A program made the position numbers and the translations under genes. A stretch of 64,000 bases of DNA from Zingiber officinale (taxonomy: Eukaryota > Streptophyta > Magnoliopsida > Zingiberales > Zingiberaceae): positions 30,820,492 through 30,884,491 of the forward strand of contig NC_056004.1 in assembly GCF_018446385.1 (NCBI RefSeq), written 5' to 3'. This document shows positions 1 through 9,659 of this stretch, in pieces (the stretch's first letter is position 1; every line of letters starts with the position of its first letter). The notes under the pieces are model-generated. The model was given only the letters and a program-made list of their open reading frames with translations. It was not told the origin of the DNA and searched no databases.

Positions 1-678
1 TGCATGGGATAGTTGATAGGTGGAGTCTTGGCACAACCCAGGGGCTGAAATCAGAGTTCAGATTCGAAATCAGAACTCTGATCGGTCTTCAGACCGATCA
101 GGGCCTGGTTGTGCCAATAGATCGGTCAGCCGACCGATCCATACAGATACAGTATGCTACTGTATCCTCATGGATCGGTCAGCCGACCGATCCAGAGGCG
201 AACAGAAACATCGGAGGTGAACTGATCGGTCTACCGACCGATCAGGGTGCTCCTGGATCGGTCGGTAGACCGATCCAGCTGCGCCCAACGCAGCAGACGC
301 ACGGAGGCTCACTGATCGGTCAGACCGATCCAGGTGCGTACAGAAGCGAAAGAAGAAGAGAAAGCTTTTGGATCGGTCCGCCGACCGATCCAGAGACTTC
401 TACTGTGCCAGTATCAAGCTGGATCGATCCCGTGATCGATCCGACAGCCCAATCGATCTGTGGATCGATTGAAATGCCTGATTACAGCTAGCAGGTCATT
501 CGGGAGGCATAGGTTGTCTCCCCTAGCAAGTGTACAACTCCTAGGTACACCCAGAGCATTAAGTTTTGATCAGTTTAGTAGAAAAAATTTTAATTAGATC
601 AGCTTTCCGCACAGTATAGTTTAGCAATAACTGTAGCGATTCGCCTTACAGCCTAGTAGTAGAAGGTGGGTCGTTACA
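1..678 (+). mobile_element. 3' part of an LTR, chromovirus-type end
   Basis: The stretch ends in GGGTCGTTACA at 668-678, a usual 3' terminus of Del/Tekay-type chromovirus LTRs, and the following bases switch to the repeat sequence of another element. The 5' end lies outside the window, so no target duplication can be checked. The first 470 bases hold a series of GATCGGTC/GACCGATC inverted repeats. Open frames across this part translate to repeated Asp-Arg-Ser and are artefacts of the repeat. Family assignment rests only on the terminus. Confidence 0.5.
85..455. repeat. array of GATCGGTC palindromes
   Basis: At least seven short inverted repeats follow each other. Arms such as CTGATCGGTC/GACCGATCAG surround loops of 2-5 bases, and the outer bases switch in step: CTGATC pairs with GATCAG in some copies and TGGATC with GATCCA in others. 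The last copies shift to a GATCGATC core. Similar palindromes with the same core recur in the LTRs of the copia element at 6247-13297. Confidence 0.85.
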
Positions 679-887
679 ACAGAGGTATTGTTCATTTATA
701 TAGTCAGTATAAAAAGATATTACCTCAATTGGTCTTGCTCAATACACTCATAGTGTACTAGTGTAATTTATTAGTCAAGATAAACTAATACCTAATTACA
801 CTACAACCACTCATAGGTATATCTCGGTCGGGCATGTAATCCCGAGCGAATTAGCATTGATGTAAGAAAACCAAAGTATTGGTATAT
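679..887 (-). repeat. left part of the 65-bp repeat region of the old Tat element
   Basis: Bases 810-887 carry the same unit (ATCTCGGTCGGGCATGTAATCCC followed by a GAAAACCA...GTATTGGTATAT tail) as 3153-3310. The array is interrupted after GGTATAT by the 888-3147 insertion. Bases 679-809 are AT-rich with no recognisable content. Confidence 0.7.
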
Positions 888-3147
888 TGATAATGGGTAT
901 TTTTGTGCATTATTTTGATTCTTATTACTTAGCATTTTTATCTTCTCATATGCTAATTTTGTGTTTATATTACATTTTGTGAGTTGAATTTATTTTGGAC
1001 TTAAATATAAATTTCCTACAATTATGGAATTTAATCGCATGTTTTTATTTTGGTTTTGTAGGGAATTCAAGGAGCCATAGACATGAGTTGAGTCAAAACA
1101 ATTGGATGCAATGCTAGGGTTGAGCATGAGCTAATTTGAAGAGCTTAATTCATTGCATTCCAATTTGGATCAAGAAAGAAGAATCCAATCAACAACAATC
1201 CAATTCTAAGCCTTATCCAAAGCCCAACTCATCCAATCCAAAAGCCCAATTTGAACTCTACTCTTAATGAACCGGGTCTAAACTCTAACGGATTTTTTCC
1301 TTTACCCAAAACCTTTATCCGACCCATTAAGAAACCTCCCCTTTTCTTTCTCACGCGGACGAACAGAACAGGAAAAAACCCTTCTCTCGCGTGATTTCCT
1401 CCTGCAACGGCTAGGGCACAGCACTGACGTTCTTCTTCCTTCCTTCTCTCCAGCTGGCGGCTTCTCCTTTGCTTTCACTGCCGCCGACCAGCCAACCACA
1501 GCCCACTCCTCCTCTCAGATTCCCCGGTAACGGTGCCAAAATTTGATAACAAGTCTGTCACACTCGTAAAATAAATTAACAATGTATTTCCACTGAACCC
1601 CTTAACTACACAATAATGTTGTAATAACGAGCCTATGATCGAACCTTGAGGAACCAACGATAGGATGTAATCTAGGATTGTATTTTATTCCTATTTTGGG
1701 GTTTTTAACATGAAAATTGGGGTTTGAACTTTGAATATAAATCTAACAAATGAAAAGCGCAGAAAATAAGAACTAATCTAATGCATAAAGAAAATCTAAC
1801 TAGGTGCCAACAATCAAACTATAACGCATTGTCACCCTACGTTTTAATTAAATCGTTAACACACTTAAACTAAAAATAAAATACAAAACACAAGTGAATC
1901 TAATCTTAAGCATAGAAATAAGTAGCAAGACATCAGAAAAACGTAATCTAAAGCACCAATTAAAACCCTAATTTAAAATCTATCCACTTAACAATTAACC
2001 AAGAACAAATTAAACACAAGTAGAGCTTCAACAATGAAATGCTAAATTACTTGCTAAAAATATAACAAACATAAAAGGAATCTGTGCCAAGCTGTAAAAA
2101 CAGTAGCAAAATGAAATAAAACCCTAAACCATCTCAACACCAAATCACTTCTCACGACAACTTCTCCTTGCCGTCACATAAGGAAGCATCCATGAAATCT
2201 CACTTCAGCAATCGGGGAAAACATTCTCAGTAGCTAAACTCAGCTCAACCTTCACCAAATTCACCGGACACCTCTCCAAGCGAAGCTGATGAAGATCGGA
2301 GCCGCCCAACTCAGGAAATCTAACAATCTATGAGCTGCAACCTCAGATCTGATGTGGAGAAGATGATGGATGGAATGTCGTCGGGAATGGTCCAGTAGCA
2401 GTGGAGGAACGCCGCCAATGCTCTCTTATGGAGATCGAAACCACCGATTGGAAGAACACCTCCAAATCGGGCGATAACAGAACAGAGGTTCGTGGACAAA
2501 ATTCTCACCGTAGGAACGCCTTGGAGCGAGGTCAGATCACCAGAAGATGGTCGTAAGCATCTGAGAACGTCGTCGCCGATGAACTCAGCCGGAGAATAGA
2601 TCTGGAAGTGGAGAGGGGTCAGAATCTCCGAGCTGTGCCACGACGCAAAGCGCAGGGAATCGACGAAGAGAAAGAACACTGTAGCTTCTCTTTTAAATCT
2701 GATCCAGATCTGAACGGATGACTGTGAGCAATTTAGAGCTTGATCAACAATGAAAAGTCTCTAAAAATCTGATCCGAAGGTGTTGATCTTGATCAAGAGT
2801 TTGGATCTACTCTCCTTTAGGTCGGATCGACCAGATCTTCACTGGATGGTTCAGATCTAACCAATCTTTGATGAACGACCCATAATGCTCCGCAACTTGA
2901 TCTTCTCGTTTAAACTCCAATTCGAGCACAAATTCGGTTTGAATAGATCCAAATCCAAGATCCTTTGATGCCTACAAAATAAGAATCAAATATTAGCATT
3001 AAATAACACGAAAATAAAATAATTTACAATTAAGTCTAAAATCGATACAATGCATAAAATGTAATGTAACCATGATTTAAACCTATGAAATCAACATCAA
3101 ACCATGCATATATGAATCAAAATAATACAGTAAAATCATGGTTATCA
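888..3147. mobile_element. 2.26-kb LTR-derived element with inverted LTR-like ends
   Basis: The element starts TGATAATGGG and ends GGTTATCA, flanked by TATAT on both sides (883-887 and 3148-3152). Removing it and one TATAT restores the 65-bp repeat of the host element exactly. The right part (1544-3147, minus) looks like a complete LTR: it begins TGATAACC, ends GTTATCA and is followed on the minus strand by a primer-binding-like stretch TTTTGGCACCGTTACCGGGG. The left part (888 to about 1525), read on plus, resembles the beginning of the same LTR type, so the two ends are diverged inverted copies. No coding domain was found. Confidence 0.75.
1544..3147 (-). mobile_element. LTR of the 888-3147 element
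   Basis: On the minus strand this 1604-bp block runs from TGATAACC to GTTATCA. A gypsy-type primer-binding-like sequence follows directly at 1521-1543. Open frames inside it (for example near 2320-2679) show no recognisable domain. The opposite, plus-reading copy of its first ~190 bases at 888-1075 shares words such as ATTATTTTGATTC and TTTTGTAGG in the same order. Confidence 0.65.
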
Positions 3148-3152
3148 TATAT

Positions 3153-3320
3153 CTCAGTCGGGCATGCAATCGCGAGCGAATTTGCCTTGAGGCCAGAAAA
3201 TCAGAGTATTGGTATATCTCGGTCGGTATGTAATCCCGCGCGAATTTGCATTGATGCAAGAAAACCAGAGTATTGGTATATCTCGGTCGGGCATGTAATC
3301 CCAAGTGAATTATCCTGTGA
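3153..3320 (-). repeat. 65-bp direct repeats
   Basis: Units start with CTCRGTCGG at 3153, 3218 and 3282, a spacing of 64-65 bp. A further unit lies left of the 888-3147 insertion. Repeats between integrase and the 3' LTR are common in Tat elements. Confidence 0.8.
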
Positions 3321-3429
3321 TAATGATATATTGAGGAAGTTGAAATCTGATATATGTCAATTCCAAACTTAGGGTTTTCGCCCATCTTCCAAGAAATGCT
3401 GCCGGATTTTCCTTAAAATTTCCTGATTA

Positions 3430-3955
3430 ACTGGTGCTGAGCGGAGGAAGCCTGCTCGAATTTTGAGGGTTTAAAGTCCCCGGTTCTCCTTAAGGAAGTT
3501 AGGTCGATCATTCCTTAAGGTCCCTGATCGACTGTCGACGAGCGGAGGAAGCACACTCGAATAGCAATGAGCGGAGGAGGCATGCTCGACTATAGAGAGT
3601 TTAAAGTCTCCAGTTCCCCTCAAGGAAACCAGACCGTTCACTCCTTAAGGTCCCCGATCGACTGCTGCCGAGCGGAGAAAGCACGCTCGACTATAGAGAG
3701 TTTAAAGTCTCCAATTCCCCTCAAGGAAGCTAGACCGGTCACTCCTTAAGGTCCCCGATCAACTATCGACGAGCGGAGGAAGCACACTCGAATTTCAGTG
3801 AGCGGAGGAGGCACGCTCGACTAACAATGAGCGAAGGAGGCACGTTTGACTATCGAGAGTTTAAAGTCTCTAATTCCCCTCAAGGAAGTCAGGCCGGTCA
3901 CTCCTTAAGGTCTCTGATCGACTGTCGACGAGCGGAGGAAGCACACTCGAATGAA
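3430..3955 (-). repeat. tandem repeats with GAGCGGAGGAAGCAC units
   Basis: Four imperfect units of roughly 100-160 bp each carry a GAGTTTAAAGTC block, a CTCCTTAAGGT block and one or more GAGCGGAGGARGCAC blocks followed by CTCGAA or CTCGAC. They lie downstream of integrase in the old minus-strand Tat element. I see no coding content. Confidence 0.75.
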
Positions 3956-4099
3956 GAATTGTTCAGTTCATTCTAGCAAATGTATGTATTGAGTAAAGAG
4001 TAAATGCCTGCATTTTTTCATTATATCCAAAAATTAAATGAAATATACGGATAAATTACATGCGTACTTGTTAGGCTCTGTATGGTTGTAAGTGATTCG

Positions 4100-5237
4100 C
4101 GCTCCAAGGCCTCTCAAGATTTCTCCCTTTTGAGTCTTGGAGATAATAAGAGTCGGAAGCAAGTTTTTGTATAACTTTGTATGGTCCTCCCCGTTGGGGT
4201 GCTAATTTAGTAACATATCCCACAGGTTTAACACGCTTCCACACTAAATCCCCTACTTGAAAGAATCGAGGAATAACTCTTTTGTTGTAGTTCTATCTCA
4301 TTCGTTGTCGATAAGATGTAAGACGAGTTGCTACCTTGTCCCGAGTTTCTTCGATAAGATCGAGTTCCATAAGACGTCGACCATCATTATCTCCATCATA
4401 AAGTCATCTCCGATCAAATTCTACCCCAACCTCAATGGGGACTACTGCTTCTCCCCCGTATACTAGTTGAAATGGAGTTATCCTTGTGGATTCTCGAGGG
4501 ATGGTACGATAAGCCCATAGTACACTGGGTAACTCATCCACCCAACTACCACCAACATGATCTAGCTTAGTCTTAAGTCCTCTGATGATTTCTCTATTGG
4601 TCACTTCTGCTTGCCCGTTACTCTGTGGATATGCTACAGAGGTGAATGCCTGTGTAATGTCATATCCAGCACACCATTCTCTAATTCTCTGTCCCTAGAA
4701 TTGTCTTCCATTATTATAAACTAACTTATGGGGAATACCGAATCTGTAAATAATGTGTTGCCACAAGAATTTAATAACTGCATTCTCAGTAATTCTTGCT
4801 AATGGTTCAGCTTCTACCCACTTAGAGAAGTAATCTACAGCTACCAATAGTAACCTTCTTTGATCTGTGGCTAGGGGGAATGGGCCTACTATATCCATAC
4901 TCCATTGATCAAAAGGGCAAGAAATGATGGAAGTCTTTAACAATTGAGTGGGATGATGTTAGATATTTTGATGCTTTTGACAAGACACGCATGTTCTTAC
5001 AAGTTGAGTTGCATCTTCCTGTAGAGCAGGCCAATAATATCTTACGTGCTAAAGATATTCCCCCAATAAAACTACCACACGAACCTTGATGAACCTCCTG
5101 TAAAATATATTGCATATCTTATGGTCCAACACATTTGAGTAAGGGACTAGAAAAAGCCCTTTTGTAAAGTTGATCCCCTATCAAAGTATATCGGGTGGCT
5201 TTCTTCTTAAAGACTCTAGCTTGTTCGGTATCAGCTG
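4100..5237 (-). pseudogene. integrase part of pol, old Tat element
   Basis: Minus-strand frames give a Ty3/gypsy integrase core. Visible motifs are ILQEVHQGSCG in the zinc-binding region, FDQWSMDIVGPFP with the first catalytic Asp, VAVDYFSKWVEAEP, then YNNGRQF, SVAYPQSNGQAEVTNRE with the catalytic Glu, and the C-terminal LVYGGEAVVP. The second catalytic Asp, in SDNGRQF of the intact relative at 27.1-28.9 kb, is Asn here. Several frameshifts break the frame. The 5' end is cut by the copia insertion at 5243; the frame resumes at 17244. Confidence 0.9.
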
Positions 5238-5694
5238 GTAAGTGTAGGGGATCGGTGGCCGGCTTGAAGGGGGGTTGGATAGATGACGCCCCCAAATCGA
5301 TTACTTTCTATGTATTTGTTAGTGCACAAGCGGAAATACAATAACAAATACAAATATGAATACAAACATAAACAAGAAAAAAATGCAAACCAATACACGT
5401 CTATGTAACGTGGTTCGGAGATAACTTGCTCCTACTCCACGGCTGTCCGTAAGGTGGACGATCCCTCAATCCGTCAGTGGATTAGTCCCCGGAAACTCTG
5501 GCTAGCTCAAACCTCCTTGTGGGTGGAGAAACCTCACCACAACACTCACCAAAATACTTAGACACAAGGGAAACCTTGAGCACTTAGTGACTACTAATTA
5601 GGCTTTAACCAAGTCTAATTTCGTCACCTTGGCCGACCATCCCAAGCTCCTTCTTATAGAGCTTGGAAGAAATCAGCAAGCTGATTTGCCCGTT

Positions 5695-5870
5695 ACCAGT
5701 CGATTGGTCCTTGCACCAGTCAACTGGTGCTAGCCCAACAGCATGCCAACGACTATCTACCAGTCGACTGGTCCTAGGACCAGTCGACTGATCCCAGCCA
5801 TTTCGGGCACAAAGAGCTTCTGTGCTCACCACCAGTCGACTGATCCCAGTACCAGTTTACTGGTATAACC
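5695..5870. repeat. array of ACCAGTCGACTGGT palindromes
   Basis: Copies and near copies of CCAGTCGACTGG occur about every 25-40 bases (CCAGTCGATTGG, CCAGTCAACTGG, CCAGTCGACTGG, CCAGTCGACTGA). The same array occurs in the other LTR at 16665-16835, and four related copies lie at 13960-14075 in the internal noncoding part of the same element. Confidence 0.85.
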
Positions 5871-6241
5871 CTATACCTAGGGTTCTCATCCCGAGTACAT
5901 TTCTCTCAACACTCGGACCCTCACGACTCACTTGACTCTTCTTTGCAGCTTTGACCTCTTGCCTTCAAGCCTACTTCCTTTGGCTCTCGTCCCTCGGATG
6001 CATCCAAGCCCGCAACTCGTCCCCAATGTCATCCTTCGTGTATGCCTCAAAGTCGCTTCCCTCGGCCCTTGTCCTTGCTGCCTTGTCCACGGTTCCTTGG
6101 ATACTCCATCCTTCACCAGACCCGAAGCCATCAAGCTGAGTCATATGTGTATCCTGCAAACCTACACACTCACATACACATATCAAATAACAAGGGTAAA
6201 CCTAACTTAAACCCTTTGCCAAAACACCAAAACACATGGTC

Positions 6242-6246
6242 ACACG
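6242..6246. repeat. target-site duplication ACACG (left)
   Basis: The same five bases stand at 13298-13302 on the other side of the nested element. Together they mark insertion into the 3' LTR of the minus-strand copia element. Confidence 0.9.
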
Positions 6247-6504
6247 TGTTGGTGCAACCTTAGGTCAAGGTTGACCTGGTTGACCCGACTCGAGTTGACT
6301 TGACTCGAGTTGTATTTTGATGTTTGACTTGGGAAGATTGTCGGTGCAACCTTAGGTCAAGGTTGACCTAGTTGTGTTGCATGTTGATGTTTGACACTCG
6401 TGAGAGAGTTCTATTCTTGATATGGGACAAGAATAGATGTTTGGGAGATTATTGGTGCAACCGTAGGTCAAGGTTGACCTGGTTGACCTGATTCGGGAAA
6501 AAGT

Positions 6505-7128
6505 CCAAGTATGGAGACTTGGCAACGGAAAAGTCCAAGCAGGGAGCTTGGCACTGGAAAAGTCCAAGTATGGAGACTTGGCACTGGAAAAGTCCAAGCA
6601 GGGAGCTTGGCACGCGAAAAGTCCAAGTATGGAGACTTGGCACGGAAAAGTCCAAGTATGGACTTGGCACGGAAAAGTCCTAACTGGGATGTTAGGCAGT
6701 TGGAGAAGTCCTGGTGAGTGAAGCCAGGCAGTGGAAAGTCCTAACTGGGATGTTAGGCAGTTGGAAAGTCCTGGTGAGTGAAGCCAGGCAGTGGAAAGTC
6801 CTAACTGGGATGTTAGGCAGTTGGGAAGTCCTGGTGAGTGAAGCCAGGCAAGGGAAAGTCCTGGTGAGTGAAGCCAGGCGGACGGAAAAGTCCTGGTGAG
6901 TGGCGGATTGGAAATCCTGGTGAGTGAAGCCGGTGAAAATCCTAGTGAGTGAAGCTAGGTGAATGAGAAAGTCCTAACTGGGATGTTAGGCGGTGTGAAA
7001 TCTGGTGAGTGAAGCCGGGTGGAAAGTCCCAGTGAGTGAAGCCGGGCAAGGGAAAATCCGGATGGATCAAGGGTGATCGGACATCGGTGTTGAGAAGTCC
7101 AAGTGAGTGAAGCTTGGCATATGGAGTC
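6505..7128 (+). repeat. tandem ~30-bp hairpin units with co-varying stems
   Basis: About 20 units share the pattern AAAGTC-stem-loop-stem-GCAGTGG. Stems differ but stay paired: CCAAGTATGGAGACTTGG, CCAAGCAGGGAGCTTGG, CCTAACTGGGATGTTAGG, CCTGGTGAGTGAAGCCAGG, CCTAGTGAGTGAAGCTAGG and CCAAGTGAGTGAAGCTTGG. The loop TGAGTGAAG is kept with at least three different stems. CCTAAC units and CCTGG units alternate between 6678 and 6850. Confidence 0.9.
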
Positions 7129-7184
7129 GGAGAGGGCTCGGTGGCTCGTTCTCGAACTAGGTTAGAGGGCACTCTAAGCAGGAG

Positions 7185-7545
7185 TTGGATCGGTGCAGTG
7201 GCCGATCCGGTGATCTGCGTTTGCCACGATCGATCCGGTGGCCGATCGAATCGGATCGATGGCTCGCGGTTGCAATCGATCGATGCGTCCGGACCGATCG
7301 GGAACCTCGCGAGAAGAAAACCGTGGATCGGTCTGGCGGCAATCCACCCGTGACGGTCGGGACATCGGGAATAGATCGATGGCGTGAGGCAAGCTCGATC
7401 GGTCTATGGACCGATCGGAGGTTCCTGATCGGTCCACGGCCGTCGAGGGCTTCGATCGCGACACGATCGATGCGGGACCGATCGGTGACAAAAAGCCTCG
7501 TGCGCCTGGGGTGATCGGTGCAGACCGATCGGGGTTCTAGCCGTT
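7185..7545 (+). repeat. GATCGGT/ACCGATC palindromes in the LTR
   Basis: Several inverted repeats, for example GATCGGTCTATGGACCGATC at 7397-7416, are spaced 20-50 bases apart. The core matches that of the array at 85-455. Long frames in this part translate to Asp-Arg-Ser repeats and are not proteins. Confidence 0.8.
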
Positions 7546-8132
7546 GCGACACAACGGTTAGTTTCTTCGCTGTTTCTTCTTCGCAGGTATAAAGGATCGA
7601 GGCATCTTCTGTGCGAAAAAATCTCCTTCTTCCTTCTTGCTGTTCTAAGTGCTGCTGTGCTTGAGCTTTGTTGAGCTCCTCCAAAGCTTCGCGTGAGCTT
7701 CCGGCTGGGTTCCTGCTGTTGTAGGCGTCGCGTGAAGTTGCTGCTTCACCTCCAGTCGACAAGAAAGCAAGCAATTGGTAGAGTGCGATTGTATTCATAT
7801 TGTATTGCTTTTCTTACTGCTCTTGTACTCTTTGTTTGCTGTTGCAAACGTTTGTGGCGAGGTTTCTCCACCCACAAGGAGTATATTGTATTAGCCGGTT
7901 TTCCGGGGACTCATCCACCGACGGATTGACCGGACTCGTCCACCTTACGGACACGCCGAGGAGTAGGAGCCCTAATCTCCGAACCTCGTTACATCCTCGT
8001 GTTAAGGTTTGGTTTTCTTCTCTTTCGTTTCTTTGTATTTTCCGCTGCGACTAACCTAATTGTAGGAAGAAACGAGAGCAATTTGGGGCGGCTATTCACA
8101 CCCCCTCTCTAGCCGTACGAAAGATCCTAACA

Positions 8133-8146
8133 AGTGGTATCAGAGC
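8133..8146 (+). other. primer-binding site (tRNA-iMet type)
   Basis: AGTGGTATCAGAGC directly follows the 5' LTR; TGGTATCAGAGC is the usual plant Ty1/copia primer site complementary to the 3' end of initiator tRNA-Met. Confidence 0.9.
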
Positions 8147-8192
8147 GAGGACGCTCTTCGTCGGATCAACACCCGTGGGAGCAAAGCTAGAG

Positions 8193-9659
8193 ATGGATCA
8201 ATTCGGAGAAGACATCACGATTCCACCCTTCTACAACGACAACTTCACATATTGGAAGGTAAGGATGATGTATTTTCTTAGGACTAATATGTTGAACTGG
8301 TTTTGTGTACAAGAAGGGTTTTCTCCTCCAATGGATAAAGAAGGAGAGCCTCTAGAGAAGAACAAGTGGACGAAGGAACAAGTCCACCAATCCACGATCA
8401 ACAATGAGGTAACTAAAACAATTGAATTTTCATTACCTACTAATATTTTGTGTAAGATAGGTAAATACAACAATGCCAAGGAATTGTGGGATAACTTGGC
8501 CAAGTACCATGAGGAGAGCTCCACTTCAAGCCATGAAGAGGAGCCTAGTGAGCCAAGTAGCTCACATCATGGAGGGAGCAAATTGGGAGTTGAGGGCTAC
8601 TCAACATCCAAGGAAGAAGAGGAGGAGAGTTCCTCTTGCTCAAGTTCGGAGCACGAAGAAGAAGCTTCTACCTCCGGGAGGGATGAAGAAGAGAACATCC
8701 ATTCATCCTCAATCCTAGGTAACTCAAACACTTTAAGTTCAAGTAAATTGCATATAATGTGTTTTGAGTGTAGGGAATTTGGGCACTACAAGAGTAAGTG
8801 TCCAAAGAGGGTAAGAAAGACTCCACCGGCGCCAAAGGTCAAGGAAGCCAAACGCAAGGGCAAGGAGCACATCGTGTGCTTCCAATGCAAGCAAAGGGGA
8901 CACTATAGGAGCCATTGTCCGAGGGGGAGGCAACCTCACAAGGGCAAGAGACCGAGCACTTCTATAGGGGGAGCTAAGGCAAACCCTAAGGTATCATTTA
9001 AGTCTCATTCGTGCAATACTAGTAAGATGCATGCTAGAAATTTTATTGCACTAGTCAATAATGATAAGCATGATAACATTAGAAATCGATACACATGCTT
9101 AGGTGCCAAACATGTTAGCCTAGATAAGAACAATTCTAGAAATGCTAACCCTAGAATTAACTCATCTAAGGCTAAGGAGAACCTAGGTAGAAACCCCAAA
9201 ACAACTAGACACATGCCTAGGAATACCTCAAGGAAGAGTGATAAATCAAAAATTGAGGTATTAGAGAAGGAGAATCAAGTCTTGAAGTCAAGACTTGATA
9301 CTTTGGAAAAGACTCTTAAGAATTTGGAGAAGTCATCTCTAGGCTCTAAGAGTCAAAAACCAATGTCCAAGGACAAGAAAGGTTTGGGTCACAAACCTAA
9401 GTCCCAAGTGGTCAAGCCCACTTACCACAATGTTCCATTCGATTATGGAATAAAACCTAGGGCTAGGAAGATCACCACCAAGGTCACAAGGGGAGTCACC
9501 CCTAGAGTTGATCTTGATGAGACCCAAATGACCAAGGCTTTAAAGCCTAAGAGGGTCATTAGGAGGGTTGCTAGGGAAGTCATCCCTAGTGAATTTTTAG
9601 TGAACCCAATGAGCTCAAGTAGGTATTGGGTTCCTAGGAGCATTTTCTCTACCCCATAG
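8193..9659 (+). CDS. copia gag polyprotein, no pol
   Basis: A 488-residue capsid/nucleocapsid-like protein. I chose the ATG at 8193 (MDQFGEDI...). The N-terminus has the UBN2/retrotrans-gag pattern (PPFYNDNFTYWKVRMMYFL). Around residues 110-190 comes a Ser/Glu-rich acidic stretch. Two CCHC zinc knuckles follow: CFECREFGHYKSKC near 190-203 and CFQCKQRGHYRSHC near 230-243. Later there is a Lys/Arg-rich part and a heptad-like segment (VLEKENQVLKSRLDTLEKTL, near 355-375). The end, SRYWVPRSIFSTP, resembles the gag-pol border just before the protease/integrase region in Sirevirus-type polyproteins, but here a stop follows. The frame is uninterrupted, so it may be expressed. Confidence 0.88.
   Translation: MDQFGEDITIPPFYNDNFTYWKVRMMYFLRTNMLNWFCVQEGFSPPMDKEGEPLEKNKWTKEQVHQSTINNEVTKTIEFSLPTNILCKIGKYNNAKELWDNLAKYHEESSTSSHEEEPSEPSSSHHGGSKLGVEGYSTSKEEEEESSSCSSSEHEEEASTSGRDEEENIHSSSILGNSNTLSSSKLHIMCFECREFGHYKSKCPKRVRKTPPAPKVKEAKRKGKEHIVCFQCKQRGHYRSHCPRGRQPHKGKRPSTSIGGAKANPKVSFKSHSCNTSKMHARNFIALVNNDKHDNIRNRYTCLGAKHVSLDKNNSRNANPRINSSKAKENLGRNPKTTRHMPRNTSRKSDKSKIEVLEKENQVLKSRLDTLEKTLKNLEKSSLGSKSQKPMSKDKKGLGHKPKSQVVKPTYHNVPFDYGIKPRARKITTKVTRGVTPRVDLDETQMTKALKPKRVIRRVAREVIPSEFLVNPMSSSRYWVPRSIFSTP

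Larger units (their letters stand above)
5243..6246 (-). mobile_element. 3' LTR of the minus-strand copia element, part 1
   Basis: This is nearly identical to 16214-17210. The remaining ~22 bases of this LTR lie at 13303-13324, on the other side of the nested element. It contains CAGTCGACTG palindromes at 5695-5870. Confidence 0.9.
6247..8132 (+). mobile_element. 5' LTR of the plus-strand gag-only copia element
   Basis: It starts TGTTGGTGCAACC and ends AGATCCTAACA. From 6505 to 7128 it holds the hairpin-unit array, and from 7185 to 7545 GATCGGT palindromes. A possible TATA-like GTATAAAGG lies at 7587-7595. The last ~590 bases are almost identical to the 3' LTR. Confidence 0.92.

Noticed and set aside
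111-491. 126-codon open frame rich in Asp-Arg-Ser
   Set aside because: It is the direct translation of GATCGGTC palindromes; the same motif appears in other frames and on both strands, and no domain exists.
6505-7128. CRISPR-like array
   Set aside because: Units are contiguous with no unique spacers, lie inside a plant LTR and occur in its partner LTR.
7157-7798. 213-codon minus frame in the LTR
   Set aside because: It runs through the palindrome array and LTR sequence, repeats Asp-Arg-Ser and is not kept in the other LTR copy.
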